Shown: positions 26,109 to 34,572 of the stretch, one piece after another
Layout of the letters: every line of letters begins with the position of its first letter
Numbering within the stretch: position 1 is the first letter of the stretch
NCBI RefSeq assembly: GCF_002269505.1
Contig: NZ_NQKQ01000007.1
Location: 1 to 64,000, forward strand
Source: Pseudomonas fragi
Lineage (GTDB): Bacteria > Pseudomonadota > Gammaproteobacteria > Pseudomonadales > Pseudomonadaceae
Reading direction: 5' to 3'
DNA length: 64,000 bases
Made by a program: the position numbers and the translations under genes
The notes under the pieces: model-generated
What the model was told of the DNA's origin: nothing
Databases searched by the model: none
Seen by the model: the letters and a program-made list of their open reading frames with translations, nothing else

Positions 26109-26540
26109 TCAGCTCACCAGCGTAGCGTCGAGGGTGATTTTGGCGTTCAACACCTTGGACACCGGGCAGCCCTCTTTGGCTTTGGTGGTCAATTCGTCAA
26201 ATTGCGCCTGGGTTGCGCCGGGCACTTTGGCCTTGAGCACCAGATGCACGGCCGTAATCGCAAAACCGCCATCCACCTGGTCCAGCGTCACTTCAGCAGT
26301 GGTGTCGATACTGTCGGCCTTGAGGCCGGCATCACCGAGGATCATCGACAAGGCCATCGAGAAACAGCCTGCGTGGGCTGCGCCAATCAGTTCTTCGGGG
26401 TTGGTGCCCTTACCGCCTTCGAACCTCGCCTTGAAGCCATACGGCGCTTCACGCAGTACGCCGGTTTCAGTGGAGATGGAGCCGATGCCGGTTTTAAGAT
26501 CGCCTGCCCAATGAGCCGATGCTTTCTTTTTGATACTCAT
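26109..26540 (-). CDS. osmC: OsmC-family peroxiredoxin
   Basis: A 143-residue cytoplasmic peroxidase that reduces organic hydroperoxides. The start follows GGAGGC. The family residues are present: EELIGAAHAGCFSMALS with the peroxidatic cysteine near residue 59 and EGCPVSKVL with the second cysteine near 125. The sequence GSISTETGVLREAPYGF is closer to OsmC than to Ohr, which justifies the symbol with moderate confidence. It is divergent from the luciferase-like oxidoreductase. Confidence 0.9.
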   Translation of the reverse strand: MSIKKKASAHWAGDLKTGIGSISTETGVLREAPYGFKARFEGGKGTNPEELIGAAHAGCFSMALSMILGDAGLKADSIDTTAEVTLDQVDGGFAITAVHLVLKAKVPGATQAQFDELTTKAKEGCPVSKVLNAKITLDATLVS

Positions 26541-26755
26541 GCGTGCCTCCTGAAGAACGGCGCGAAGGTTTCACGCCTTGAATGAACTAGTGAGGGTAGT
26601 TCGCTCCACAAAGTTCACCCTATCGGACCAATCGTCATTTTTAGTAGCTCAATTCCCAGCCAACCATTGAAACTCGGGTATATGCCCATATTGCTGTAAA
26701 CACTGGCAGGTCATGCGAGCACCCTGACCTGCATCCCACCTGGAGTAGCCGGCTG

Positions 26756-27760
26756 ATGAAACGACTGTCTGACATCAAATTCTCGACCCTCGATCTGGTC
26801 CCTGTGCGCGAAAACGGCAGCGCAGCGCAGTCGTTGCGTAATTCGCTGGATCTGGCACAGCACGTGGAGAAGTTTGGCTACAACCGTTTTTGGGTCGCTG
26901 AACACCACAATATGGACGGCATCGCCAGTTCCGCGACCTCGGTGTTGATCGGTTATCTCGCCGGCGGCACTTCGACCATCCGTGTCGGTTCGGGCGGTGT
27001 AATGCTGCCCAACCATGCACCGCTGGTGATCGCCGAACAGTTCGGCACCCTCGAAAGCCTGTACCCCGGCCGTATTGACCTGGGCTTGGGCCGTGCGCCC
27101 GGCTCGGACCAGATGACCGCCCGCGCCCTGCGCCGCGAGCGCTCGGGCAGTGCCGATGACTTCCCTCAGGATGTGGCCGAACTGCTGCGCTATCTGGGCC
27201 CACGCACACCCGACCAACGGATCATCGCCATGCCGGGTACCGGTACCCAAGTCCCGGTCTGGCTACTGGGCTCCAGCCTGTTCAGTGCGCAACTGGCCGG
27301 TGAAATGGGTTTGCCTTACGCCTTTGCTTCACATTTCGCACCGCGCCTTATGCACGAAGCGATTCGTGTCTATCGCAACCACTTCAAGCCTTCGGCGGTG
27401 CTGGACAAGCCTTATGTGATGCTTGGCGTGCCGCTGGTGGCTGCCGACACCGACGAGCAGGCCGAGTACCTGGCCACCTCGGTGTACCAGCGCATTCTGG
27501 CGCTGATGCGCGGGCAGAGCCTGGTACAACGGCCACCGGTGGAGACAATGGACGGTTTGTGGCTACCCCATGAAAAAGAGGCAGTGATGAGCTTCCTGGG
27601 CCTGGCGATGGTTGGCAGCCCGCAGAAAATCAAGGCCAAGCTGAACGTACTGGTTGAGCAGACCCAGGCCGATGAGCTGATCTTCACTAGTGACTTGTAT
27701 GAGCATGCAGACCGCATTCACTCGTATGAATTGCTGTCGCAGGTGATGAAAGGGGCCTGA
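26756..27760 (+). CDS. LLM-class flavin-dependent oxidoreductase (YhbW-like)
   Basis: A 334-residue TIM-barrel of the bacterial-luciferase-like superfamily. Markers are [19 protein letters not shown] at the N-terminus, [39 protein letters not shown] and [16 protein letters not shown], a combination typical of the MsnO8/YhbW group rather than alkanesulfonate monooxygenases. It probably uses reduced FMN or F420-like flavin; the substrate is unknown. The start follows GGAGTAG. A class B repeat pair follows its stop. Confidence 0.9.
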   Translation: MKRLSDIKFSTLDLVPVRENGSAAQSLRNSLDLAQHVEKFGYNRFWVAEHHNMDGIASSATSVLIGYLAGGTSTIRVGSGGVMLPNHAPLVIAEQFGTLESLYPGRIDLGLGRAPGSDQMTARALRRERSGSADDFPQDVAELLRYLGPRTPDQRIIAMPGTGTQVPVWLLGSSLFSAQLAGEMGLPYAFASHFAPRLMHEAIRVYRNHFKPSAVLDKPYVMLGVPLVAADTDEQAEYLATSVYQRILALMRGQSLVQRPPVETMDGLWLPHEKEAVMSFLGLAMVGSPQKIKAKLNVLVEQTQADELIFTSDLYEHADRIHSYELLSQVMKGA

Positions 27761-27772
27761 CGCAAAGGGAAG

Positions 27773-27859
27773 TGTGGGAGCGGGCTTGCTCGCGATGGTA
27801 TCGACGCGATTGATCTGAAACACCGCGGCGTGCACATCGCGAGCAAGCCCGCTCCCACA
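27773..27859. repeat. Class B REP-type inverted pair
   Basis: TGTGGGAGCGGGCTTGCTCGC at the left is mirrored by GCGAGCAAGCCCGCTCCCACA at the right, with about 45 bases between. This is the REP sequence very common in Pseudomonas. It lies between the converging oxidoreductase and DUF1161 genes. Confidence 0.92.
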
Positions 27860-27880
27860 AGATTTACTACTGCGCTGGAC

Positions 27881-28105
27881 TTACCCGCGCTTGTAGACGA
27901 TTTCTTTGGTGCCGCCTTCGCAGGTACCCACCACTTTACCGTCAGCCGAAGTGCCTTTCTCTACAGCAGTCAGCGAATAATGCTGGGCGCCGTTGGCTTC
28001 AATCTTCGCCGCGATTTCGCTTTTCAATTCTTCGCATGGCTTGCCCGCTGCGAACGCCGTTCCTGCCAGACTCAGCAAACCTACAGCCAATAAAATCTTT
28101 TTCAT
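27881..28105 (-). CDS. Secreted DUF1161 protein (copy 2)
   Basis: A 74-residue exported protein with signal peptide MKKILLAVGLLSLAGTAFA. The mature core KPCEELKSEIAAKIEANGAQ and the GTCEGGTKEIVYKRG end align with the DUF1161 protein at 25716-25961, including both cysteines. The two copies flank osmC and the oxidoreductase. Function unknown; probably a small periplasmic protein held by one disulfide. Confidence 0.9.
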   Translation of the reverse strand: MKKILLAVGLLSLAGTAFAAGKPCEELKSEIAAKIEANGAQHYSLTAVEKGTSADGKVVGTCEGGTKEIVYKRG

Positions 28106-28129
28106 CGGTCACATTCCCCGGTCAAAACA

Positions 28130-28166
28130 AAAAGGGTGCAATGCGTACGTGCCGCATTGCACCCAG
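28130..28166 (-). terminator. Intrinsic terminator of the dodecin gene
   Basis: A 12-base perfect stem GGGTGCAATGCG / CGCATTGCACCC with a 7-base loop. Read on the minus strand it is followed by TTTTTGTTTT. It lies about 60 bases downstream of dodecin. Confidence 0.9.
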
Positions 28167-28224
28167 ACGGTGTAGCGGACTTTATGGCAAACGGCCAGTC
28201 CGCGGGTCAAAACCTTGCTGCAGA

Positions 28225-28440
28225 TCAGCTGCTGGCGATGCGAAAGCCGACTTTGAGTGTCACTTGGTAGTGCGCGACTTTGCCGTCCTTGATGTGCCCC
28301 CGCGTATCAACCACCTCGAACCACTCCAGGTGCTTGATACTTTTGTTGGCCTCGGCCAGTGCATTACCGATGGCGTCTTCTATGCTGGTCGGGGACGAGC
28401 CTACCAATTCGACTTTCTTGTAGGTGTGATGGTCAGACAT
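28225..28440 (-). CDS. Dodecin family flavin-binding protein
   Basis: A 71-residue protein matching dodecin along its length: [20 protein letters not shown], then [19 protein letters not shown] with the tryptophan that stacks on flavin, then [13 protein letters not shown]. Dodecins form dodecameric shells that store flavin or buffer CoA. The start follows GGAGAACG. It is divergent from the DUF883 gene and followed by a strong terminator, so it is a single-gene transcript. Confidence 0.95.
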   Translation of the reverse strand: MSDHHTYKKVELVGSSPTSIEDAIGNALAEANKSIKHLEWFEVVDTRGHIKDGKVAHYQVTLKVGFRIASS

Positions 28441-28594
28441 AACGTTCTCCTTTGTCGTAAATCAAAGCCTAGCAGCGAATGTGCTAAATACTTTGTAGGC
28501 AATTTAAAAGGAAAAGTTCAGGTTAACTGCACTTTCTCACACCCCTGTAGTCCGACTTAACAAGCACCTCACTCACCAATGCAGGAGAGCCCTA

Positions 28595-28921
28595 ATGGCT
28601 AGCAACTCTTTACGTAAAGCCTCATTGCAAAGCATGGAAGCAGAGATCGAGAGCCTGCTCAAGTCTCTGGAAAGCCTCAAGCACGACGCTTCAGACGAGT
28701 CCAAAAAGACTCTTGGTATCCTCAAGAACAACGCCGAGAACGCGCTCAAGCATTCGCGTCACCTGCTCAGCGATGCGCTGGAAGAAGTGAAGGACAAAAC
28801 CCGCGAAACCGCGATCGCTACCCGCGAATACGCGCAAGAGCATCCGTACGCCACCGCGGGCGTTGCCATCGGCGCACTGGGTCTGCTGGCAGCCTTTCTG
28901 TTGTGCAAGCGCGGCAATTAA
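28595..28921 (+). CDS. ElaB/YqjD/DUF883 membrane-anchored protein
   Basis: A 108-residue protein: a long charged amphipathic helix or coiled coil (about residues 8-80, with KLESLKHD- and [24 protein letters not shown] heptads), then [22 protein letters not shown] as a single C-terminal membrane helix with the family's glycine pattern, then KRGN. E. coli relatives bind stationary-phase ribosomes at the membrane; the same role is only inferred. The start has GCAGGAGAG upstream. The stop overlaps the convergent trpI end by 4 bases. Confidence 0.88.
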   Translation: MASNSLRKASLQSMEAEIESLLKSLESLKHDASDESKKTLGILKNNAENALKHSRHLLSDALEEVKDKTRETAIATREYAQEHPYATAGVAIGALGLLAAFLLCKRGN

Positions 28922-29814
28922 TCTGCGCTACGCGCAAGCTCAGCCTTGAGCCATTGCGCCAGTTGCCCGGCGCGCCCGTCTGCGGCGCGCTTGGGCAGCC
29001 ATAACGTCAGCTGTGCCGGGGTTTCGTTGAAGCCCCAGGGCGCAGCCAGGCGTCCGGCTTGCAGGTCTTGCGCCACCAGCGGCTCGGGAGCAATCGCCAC
29101 ACCCAGCCCCGCAACGGCGGCTTCAAGCAAGTAGTACAAGTGCTCAAACCCCTGCCCGTATTTTAAATCCTTCGCTTCAATTGCGTTTTTTTGCGCCCAG
29201 CTCGGCCATGCCTGCGGCCGCGAAGTGGTGTGCAGCAACGGCTCGTCGAGCAAGACACTGGCCGGGGCATTGCGCAGTTGTTCGTACCGCGCATAACGGG
29301 GGCTGACCACCGGGCCAATGCGCTCGCTGGCTAATTCGTAAACCTGCATGTCTGCTGGCCATGGTGGCTCTGCAAAAACCAGCAGGGCATCAAGCCCGGG
29401 ACGACGCGGGTCAAGATCGCCTTCACCGGCCGACAAGTGCAAGCGCAGATCAGGCAAGTCGGCATTCAGCCGACCCAGGCGTGGAATAAACCAGCGCGCC
29501 AGCAAACTGCCCGAACATCCGAGCACGAAAGGGGCCTCGACCTGGCTTTGCGTGAGCTCAGCGCATACATTGCGCAGGCGCTCAAAGGCTTCGCCACTGG
29601 CATCGCGCAAGCGGATACCGGCGTCGGTGAGCTTTAGCCCGCGCCCCTCCTTGACGAACAGACTCACCCCCAGATGCTCTTCAAGCACTTTTATTTGCCG
29701 ACTGACGGCACCGTGGGTGACGTGCAACTGCTCGGCCGCCTGGCTAACGCTGCCCAGGCGGGCCGTGGCTTCAAAGGCGCGCAGGGCATTGAGGGGGGGA
29801 AGGTCTCGGCTCAT
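28918..29814 (-). CDS. trpI: LysR-type activator of trpBA
   Basis: A 298-residue LysR-family regulator. The N-terminal helix-turn-helix is clear ([40 protein letters not shown]), followed by the effector-binding domain. Its divergence from trpBA with a 113-base shared region is the classic Pseudomonas arrangement in which TrpI, bound to indoleglycerol phosphate, activates trpBA. It also resembles GcvA-type regulators, which is normal for TrpI. Symbol from context and similarity. Confidence 0.93.
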   Translation of the reverse strand: MSRDLPPLNALRAFEATARLGSVSQAAEQLHVTHGAVSRQIKVLEEHLGVSLFVKEGRGLKLTDAGIRLRDASGEAFERLRNVCAELTQSQVEAPFVLGCSGSLLARWFIPRLGRLNADLPDLRLHLSAGEGDLDPRRPGLDALLVFAEPPWPADMQVYELASERIGPVVSPRYARYEQLRNAPASVLLDEPLLHTTSRPQAWPSWAQKNAIEAKDLKYGQGFEHLYYLLEAAVAGLGVAIAPEPLVAQDLQAGRLAAPWGFNETPAQLTLWLPKRAADGRAGQLAQWLKAELARSAD

Positions 29815-29820
29815 GGTATC

Positions 29821-29837
29821 TGTGAGTTTTCCTGACA
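29821..29837. promoter_or_regulatory. Candidate TrpI binding site
   Basis: TGTGAG, 5 bases, CTGACA: near-palindromic with the T-N11-A form of LysR sites and close to the known TrpI pattern TGTGAG-N5-CTCACA. It is 6 bases from the trpI start and about 90 bases upstream of trpB, consistent with activation of trpBA and autorepression of trpI. Confidence 0.6.
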
Positions 29838-29927
29838 GGTTGTGGCGATCTTATCGGTTTTCATCCCGGGCTGTCGCGGGTAAAGTCAGGCCCATCGACC
29901 TTCGTAACTTTTTATCTGGAGCGTCAC

Positions 29928-31148
29928 ATGACTCAATCCAACTTGCGTACCGGCCCGGATGCCAATGGCCTGTTCGGCTCTTTCGGCGGCCGCTACGTAG
30001 CGGAAACCTTGATGCCGCTGATCCTTGATCTGGATCGCGAGTACGAGCTGGCAAAAAAAGACCCTGAGTTCATCAAGGAACTGGCCTACTTCCAACGCGA
30101 CTACGTGGGTCGTCCAAGCCCGCTGTACTTCGCCGAGCGACTGACCGAGTTTTGTGGCGGCGCCAAGATTTACCTCAAACGCGAAGAGTTGAACCACACC
30201 GGCGCACACAAGATCAACAACTGCATCGGCCAGATCCTGCTGGCACGGCGCATGGGCAAAAAACGCATCATCGCCGAGACCGGCGCCGGCATGCACGGTG
30301 TGGCCACCGCCACCGTCGCTGCGCGCTTTGGTCTGCAGTGCGTGATCTATATGGGCACCACCGACATCGAACGCCAGCAGGCCAACGTGTTCCGCATGAA
30401 GCTGCTGGGCGCCGAAGTGATCCCGGTGGTGGCCGGCACCGGCACCCTCAAAGATGCAATGAACGAAGCCCTGCGTGACTGGGTAACCAATGTGGACAAC
30501 ACCTTCTACCTGATCGGTACCGTGGCTGGCCCACATCCGTACCCGGCAATGGTGCGCGACTTCCAGGCCGTGATCGGCAAGGAAACCCGCGACCAGATGC
30601 AAGCCCAGGAAGGTCGTCTGCCAGACAGCCTGGTGGCATGCATCGGCGGTGGCTCCAACGCGATGGGCCTGTTCCATCCGTTCCTGGACGACACCAGCGT
30701 TGAAATCATCGGCGTAGAAGCCGCCGGCTACGGTATCGAAACCGGCAAGCACGCAGCCAGCCTCAATGGCGGCGAACCGGGTGTGCTGCACGGCAACCGT
30801 ACCTTCCTGCTGCAGGACGACGATGGCCAGATCATCGACGCTCACTCGATTTCCGCAGGCCTGGACTACCCCGGCATCGGCCCTGAACACGCCTGGTTGC
30901 ACGACATTGGTCGCGTCGAATACACCTCGGTGACTGACGACGAAGCGCTGGATGCCTTCCACAAATGCTGCCGCCTTGAAGGCATCATTCCGGCCCTGGA
31001 AAGCGCCCACGCGCTGGCCGAAGTGTTCAAGCGCGCACCGACCCTGCCTGCTGATCACCTGATGGTGGTCAACCTTTCGGGCCGCGGCGACAAAGACATG
31101 CAAACCGTGATGCACCACATGGAACAGTCTCAACAGGAGAAACACTGA
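29928..31148 (+). CDS. trpB: Tryptophan synthase beta chain
   Basis: A 406-residue PLP enzyme joining indole and serine to tryptophan. It has the N-terminal [15 protein letters not shown], the PLP lysine in [17 protein letters not shown] (near residue 90), the [14 protein letters not shown] loop, and the phosphate loop [15 protein letters not shown]. The start has CTGGAG upstream. The stop overlaps the trpA start (ATGA), indicating translational coupling; the pair forms the TrpI-controlled operon. Confidence 0.98.
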   Translation: MTQSNLRTGPDANGLFGSFGGRYVAETLMPLILDLDREYELAKKDPEFIKELAYFQRDYVGRPSPLYFAERLTEFCGGAKIYLKREELNHTGAHKINNCIGQILLARRMGKKRIIAETGAGMHGVATATVAARFGLQCVIYMGTTDIERQQANVFRMKLLGAEVIPVVAGTGTLKDAMNEALRDWVTNVDNTFYLIGTVAGPHPYPAMVRDFQAVIGKETRDQMQAQEGRLPDSLVACIGGGSNAMGLFHPFLDDTSVEIIGVEAAGYGIETGKHAASLNGGEPGVLHGNRTFLLQDDDGQIIDAHSISAGLDYPGIGPEHAWLHDIGRVEYTSVTDDEALDAFHKCCRLEGIIPALESAHALAEVFKRAPTLPADHLMVVNLSGRGDKDMQTVMHHMEQSQQEKH

Positions 31149-31954
31149 TGAGCCGCCTGCAAACGCGTTTTACCGAACTCAAGGAACAAAACCGCGCGGC
31201 CCTGGTGACCTTTGTCACTGCAGGTGACCCGGATTACGACACCTCGCTGGCCATCCTCAAAGGCTTGCCGGCAGCAGGCGCAGATGTGATCGAACTGGGC
31301 ATGCCCTTCACCGATCCGATGGCCGATGGCCCGGCCATTCAGCTGGCCAATATCCGTGCGTTGGGCGCCAAGCAGAACCTGGCAAAAACCCTGCAGATGG
31401 TTCGTGAATTTCGTACCGGTAACAACGACACTCCGCTGGTGCTGATGGGCTATTTCAACCCGATTCATCACTATGGCGTGGCGCGTTTTATTGCTGAAGC
31501 CAAAGAGTCGGGCGTAGACGGCCTGATCGTGGTCGACATGCCGCCAGAGCACAACAGCGAGCTGTGCGACCCGGCGCAGGCTGCTGGCCTGGACTTTATC
31601 CGCCTGACCACGCCAACCACAGACGACGTACGCCTGCCCACCGTGCTGGCCGGCAGCTCGGGCTTTGTGTATTACGTTTCGGTGGCGGGCGTGACCGGTG
31701 CCGGTTCGGCCACCACGGAACAAGTGAGCGCAGCTATCGAGCGTCTGCGTCGGCATACTGATTTGCCGATCAGCGTGGGCTTTGGTATCCGTACCCCTGA
31801 GCAAGCGGCAGCGATTGCCCGCCTGGCCGATGGCGTGGTGGTGGGTTCGGCATTGATCGACAAGATCGAGAATGCAGCGACGCCTGAGCAGGCCGTGGAT
31901 GGTGTGCTGAGCTTGTGTGCTGCGCTGGCTGAAGGTGTGCGCAACGCTCGCTAG
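31148..31954 (+). CDS. trpA: Tryptophan synthase alpha chain
   Basis: A 268-residue TIM-barrel subunit cleaving indoleglycerol phosphate to indole, which is channelled to TrpB. The catalytic glutamate is in [17 protein letters not shown] (near residue 49) and the catalytic aspartate in [12 protein letters not shown]. The phosphate-binding regions are [11 protein letters not shown] and [12 protein letters not shown]. It starts within the ATGA overlap with trpB. A class C repeat pair begins 11 bases after its TAG stop. Confidence 0.98.
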   Translation: MSRLQTRFTELKEQNRAALVTFVTAGDPDYDTSLAILKGLPAAGADVIELGMPFTDPMADGPAIQLANIRALGAKQNLAKTLQMVREFRTGNNDTPLVLMGYFNPIHHYGVARFIAEAKESGVDGLIVVDMPPEHNSELCDPAQAAGLDFIRLTTPTTDDVRLPTVLAGSSGFVYYVSVAGVTGAGSATTEQVSAAIERLRRHTDLPISVGFGIRTPEQAAAIARLADGVVVGSALIDKIENAATPEQAVDGVLSLCAALAEGVRNAR

Positions 31955-31964
31955 CAGTTCAAGA

Positions 31965-32073
31965 GCCCCTCACCCTAACCCTCTCCCGGAGGGAGAGGGG
32001 ACTGACCGCACGCGGCCTCAAAATCCCCATAGATCAGCTCCCTCTCCCTCTGGGAGAGGGCTGGGGTGAGGGC
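31965..32073. repeat. Class C inverted repeat pair
   Basis: GCCCCTCACCCTAACCCTCTC forms a hairpin with CCGGAGGGAGAGG. The mirrored half ends GGGCTGGGGTGAGGGC, about 45 bases away. It sits between the convergent trpA and serine acetyltransferase genes. Confidence 0.9.
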
Positions 32074-32090
32074 AAAAGGCCTGCGAAGTC

Positions 32091-33017
32091 TTACTTCTGC
32101 GTCCCGTCATCATGCAGCAGGTTGGCCTGGGTCAGGTTGCTGCCTGCCGGTACGCTGCGGGTCAGCCACACGTTGCCGCCAATGGTCGAACCCTGGCCAA
32201 TGGTAATACGCCCCAAAATCGTCGCCCCGGCATAGATCACCACGTCATCTTCAACGATCGGATGGCGCGGGTGCCCCTTCTGCAATTGCCCCGACTCATC
32301 CGCCGGAAAACGCTTGGCCCCCAACGTCACGGCCTGATAAATCCGCACACGCTCGCCAATAATCGCAGTCTCACCAATCACCACACCCGTGCCGTGATCG
32401 ATAAAGAAACTGCGGCCAATCTGCGCGCCGGGGTGGATATCGATCCCCGTGGCCGAATGGGCGATTTCTGCGCTGATCCGCGCCAGCAACGGCAGCCCGG
32501 CACGGTACAGGTGATGGGCCAACCGGTGGTGAATCACCGCCAGAATTCCCGGGTAGCACAGCAGCACTTCATCGACGCTGCGCGCCGCCGGGTCGCCGTG
32601 GTACGCGGCCAGCACGTCCGTATCGAGAATGCTGCGCAAACCCGGCAAGGCCAGGGCAAAGTCCTGAATCAGCAGGGTTGCTGTCGCATCTACGCCATCA
32701 TCGGCCTGGCCGCCCTGACGTGCCACATACCGTAATTCCAGCCGGGCCTGGGTCAGCAACGCGTTAAGCGCAACATCAAGAGTGTGCCCGACGTAGAAAT
32801 CTTCGCTCTCTTCACGCAAATCCACCGGGCCCAGACGCATGGGAAACAACGCGCCGCACAGGGCCTCGAGAATATCGGCCATCGCAGCACGCGAAGGCAG
32901 CTCACGGCCACCCTGTTCGCCGCTGACACGCCCGTTTTGCGTGCGCCACTGGTTTCGCGCCGTGCGCAGTTGGCAGACGATGGCCTGCAATTGCCAAGGA
33001 TTGGAACGATCACTCAC
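32091..33017 (-). CDS. Serine O-acetyltransferase (EpsC-type)
   Basis: A 308-residue enzyme making O-acetylserine for cysteine synthesis. The start is GTG at 33017 (MSDRSNPWQLQ), with GGAG eight bases upstream; a longer frame to 33137 is not conserved. After an N-terminal helical domain, the left-handed beta-helix begins at IDIHPGAQIGRSFFIDHGTG (with the active-site DH) and runs through VVIGETAIIGERVRIYQAVTL, GHPRHPIVEDDVVIYAGATI and LGRITIGQGSTIGGNVWLT. This long form resembles Pseudomonas EpsC/SAT rather than the shorter E. coli CysE. Confidence 0.92.
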   Translation of the reverse strand: MSDRSNPWQLQAIVCQLRTARNQWRTQNGRVSGEQGGRELPSRAAMADILEALCGALFPMRLGPVDLREESEDFYVGHTLDVALNALLTQARLELRYVARQGGQADDGVDATATLLIQDFALALPGLRSILDTDVLAAYHGDPAARSVDEVLLCYPGILAVIHHRLAHHLYRAGLPLLARISAEIAHSATGIDIHPGAQIGRSFFIDHGTGVVIGETAIIGERVRIYQAVTLGAKRFPADESGQLQKGHPRHPIVEDDVVIYAGATILGRITIGQGSTIGGNVWLTRSVPAGSNLTQANLLHDDGTQK

Positions 33018-33112
33018 GATGAATACTCCGCACGCTGGCGGCTGGATCGACCAGCCGCGAATTGGCAATGATTTTACGGTATCAAAGCGTTTCAGACTCG
33101 GGCAATCAACCC

Positions 33113-34489
33113 TTAACCCCGACGCCAGAAGCGCCAACCCACCGCGGCGCTGATCAATAGCAGCAATCCGCCAAGAATGGCCATGCTCAAGCCGTGATAG
33201 CTGAACAGCGGTTTTTCGATGCGAATATACCCGGGCTCGGCAAATAACTCGCGCAGTGCCCCATTGGCCTGTTCCAGGCTGATGGCCTGCAGCTGCCTGG
33301 CAGGGTCGGCAAAACGGCCCTCATCGTAGTCACCCAGCGAGGCCCAGTAGTAATCGGCCAACGCACTGCTGCCTTGCACCGTCCATGCCTGGCGGGAAAT
33401 GGCCGTTTGCTTGAGTCGGGCAAACACCTGCGGGTCCAGACCGTCCTTGAGCAACCGCGCCTTGAGTTGCTGCATGACCTCACGGGCCTTGGGCACGTTT
33501 TCGCGCTCCAGATCCGCATTCAGGCTCAGGAAACTCACGCCGCCGAACACCTCGCGCTCAGCCCAGGGGCCGTAAGACAAGCCGTGTTTGAGTCGTAGCT
33601 CGCTATACAGCGCCCACTCCAGATAATCGCGCAGCAAGGTCCAGGTTTCGTCGGATTGCCCCTCGATGACCGGTTCGGGCAACAGCCAGTGCAAGGTTGC
33701 CGTGTTGCCGACCACGCCGCGCACCAGCTCACGCTCTGCGTCGGCCTTGGCATCGATGGCAGCCAGGGGGCGGTGCTCAGTGGGGTCAACCGCTTCGAGG
33801 GCACCGTAGGTGCGCTCCAGATAAGCCGGCAGAAGCCGATCAAGGTCACCGACGATAATCAGTGTCATGTTGTTGGGCGCGTACCACTTCTGGCGTACGG
33901 CCTCTAACTGCTGGCGCGTCAGATTATGCACTTCGGCCCGCTCGGCGCACTTGAGGCCCAATTCAACAGCCAGCTGATTGCTGGCGCTGTGGCCCAGGTC
34001 CTGACGGTCCAGCCAGCGCTGCAAGTGCGAATAATGGCCGCCGTCCTCGCGTTCGACCACTTGTTTGGCGTCGTTGATACGTTGCTCGGTGAGTTGCGTG
34101 CGGGTCAGCAGCCCCAGCAGCAGGTCGAGGATCTTGCGCTGGTTTTTGGCCGGAGCCTCGATCACAAACGTGGTGTCGGCGCTGCTGGTAAAGGCGTTCC
34201 ACTCGCCGCCCAGTGCCTGCATGCGCTCTTCCAGGCCACCTTCGCCGGTGTCATCGATGCCGCTGAAGAGCAGATGCTCCAGCAAATGGGGCAACTGTTG
34301 ATCGGCACAAGAGAAGTCATCCATACCCACCCCAACCACCAGCCGTATGGCCACATGATCGCGGTCGTTGTTGGGCTTGAGGATCAGTTGCAGACCATTG
34401 GGCAGTTGGTAGCCCTCAACGCTGTAGCGATCCAGGGCAAAGCTCTGGGCAGCGCCAAGCAGCAAGCAGATAAACAGCAGGCAACGCAT
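33113..34489 (-). CDS. M16-family (insulinase-like) peptidase with C-terminal membrane anchor
   Basis: A 458-residue protein with a signal peptide (MRCLLFICLLLGAAQSFA; start supported by AGGGA upstream). The inverted zinc motif HLLEH lies in QQLPHLLEHLLFSGIDDTGE (near residue 55-59), with the downstream glutamate in QVVEREDGGHY. It has one M16 catalytic half plus one inactive half (about 180-400), then a C-terminal hydrophobic helix (MAILGGLLLLISAAVGWRFW) ending in basic residues. The layout implies a periplasmic peptidase held in the inner membrane. Substrate unknown. Read in the same direction as the Na/Pi gene upstream (83-base gap). Confidence 0.88.
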   Translation of the reverse strand: MRCLLFICLLLGAAQSFALDRYSVEGYQLPNGLQLILKPNNDRDHVAIRLVVGVGMDDFSCADQQLPHLLEHLLFSGIDDTGEGGLEERMQALGGEWNAFTSSADTTFVIEAPAKNQRKILDLLLGLLTRTQLTEQRINDAKQVVEREDGGHYSHLQRWLDRQDLGHSASNQLAVELGLKCAERAEVHNLTRQQLEAVRQKWYAPNNMTLIIVGDLDRLLPAYLERTYGALEAVDPTEHRPLAAIDAKADAERELVRGVVGNTATLHWLLPEPVIEGQSDETWTLLRDYLEWALYSELRLKHGLSYGPWAEREVFGGVSFLSLNADLERENVPKAREVMQQLKARLLKDGLDPQVFARLKQTAISRQAWTVQGSSALADYYWASLGDYDEGRFADPARQLQAISLEQANGALRELFAEPGYIRIEKPLFSYHGLSMAILGGLLLLISAAVGWRFWRRG

Positions 34490-34572
34490 AAAAAATCCCT
34501 GAATTCTCGAATCCTTGAGCCCGTGCAGCTTAGTCGCTGCATAACGGCTGACAACAGCCCAACGTACAACGT

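Noticed and set aside
29886..31145. 419-codon minus-strand frame over trpB
   Set aside because: Entirely antisense to trpB, with histidine- and glutamine-rich shadow composition.
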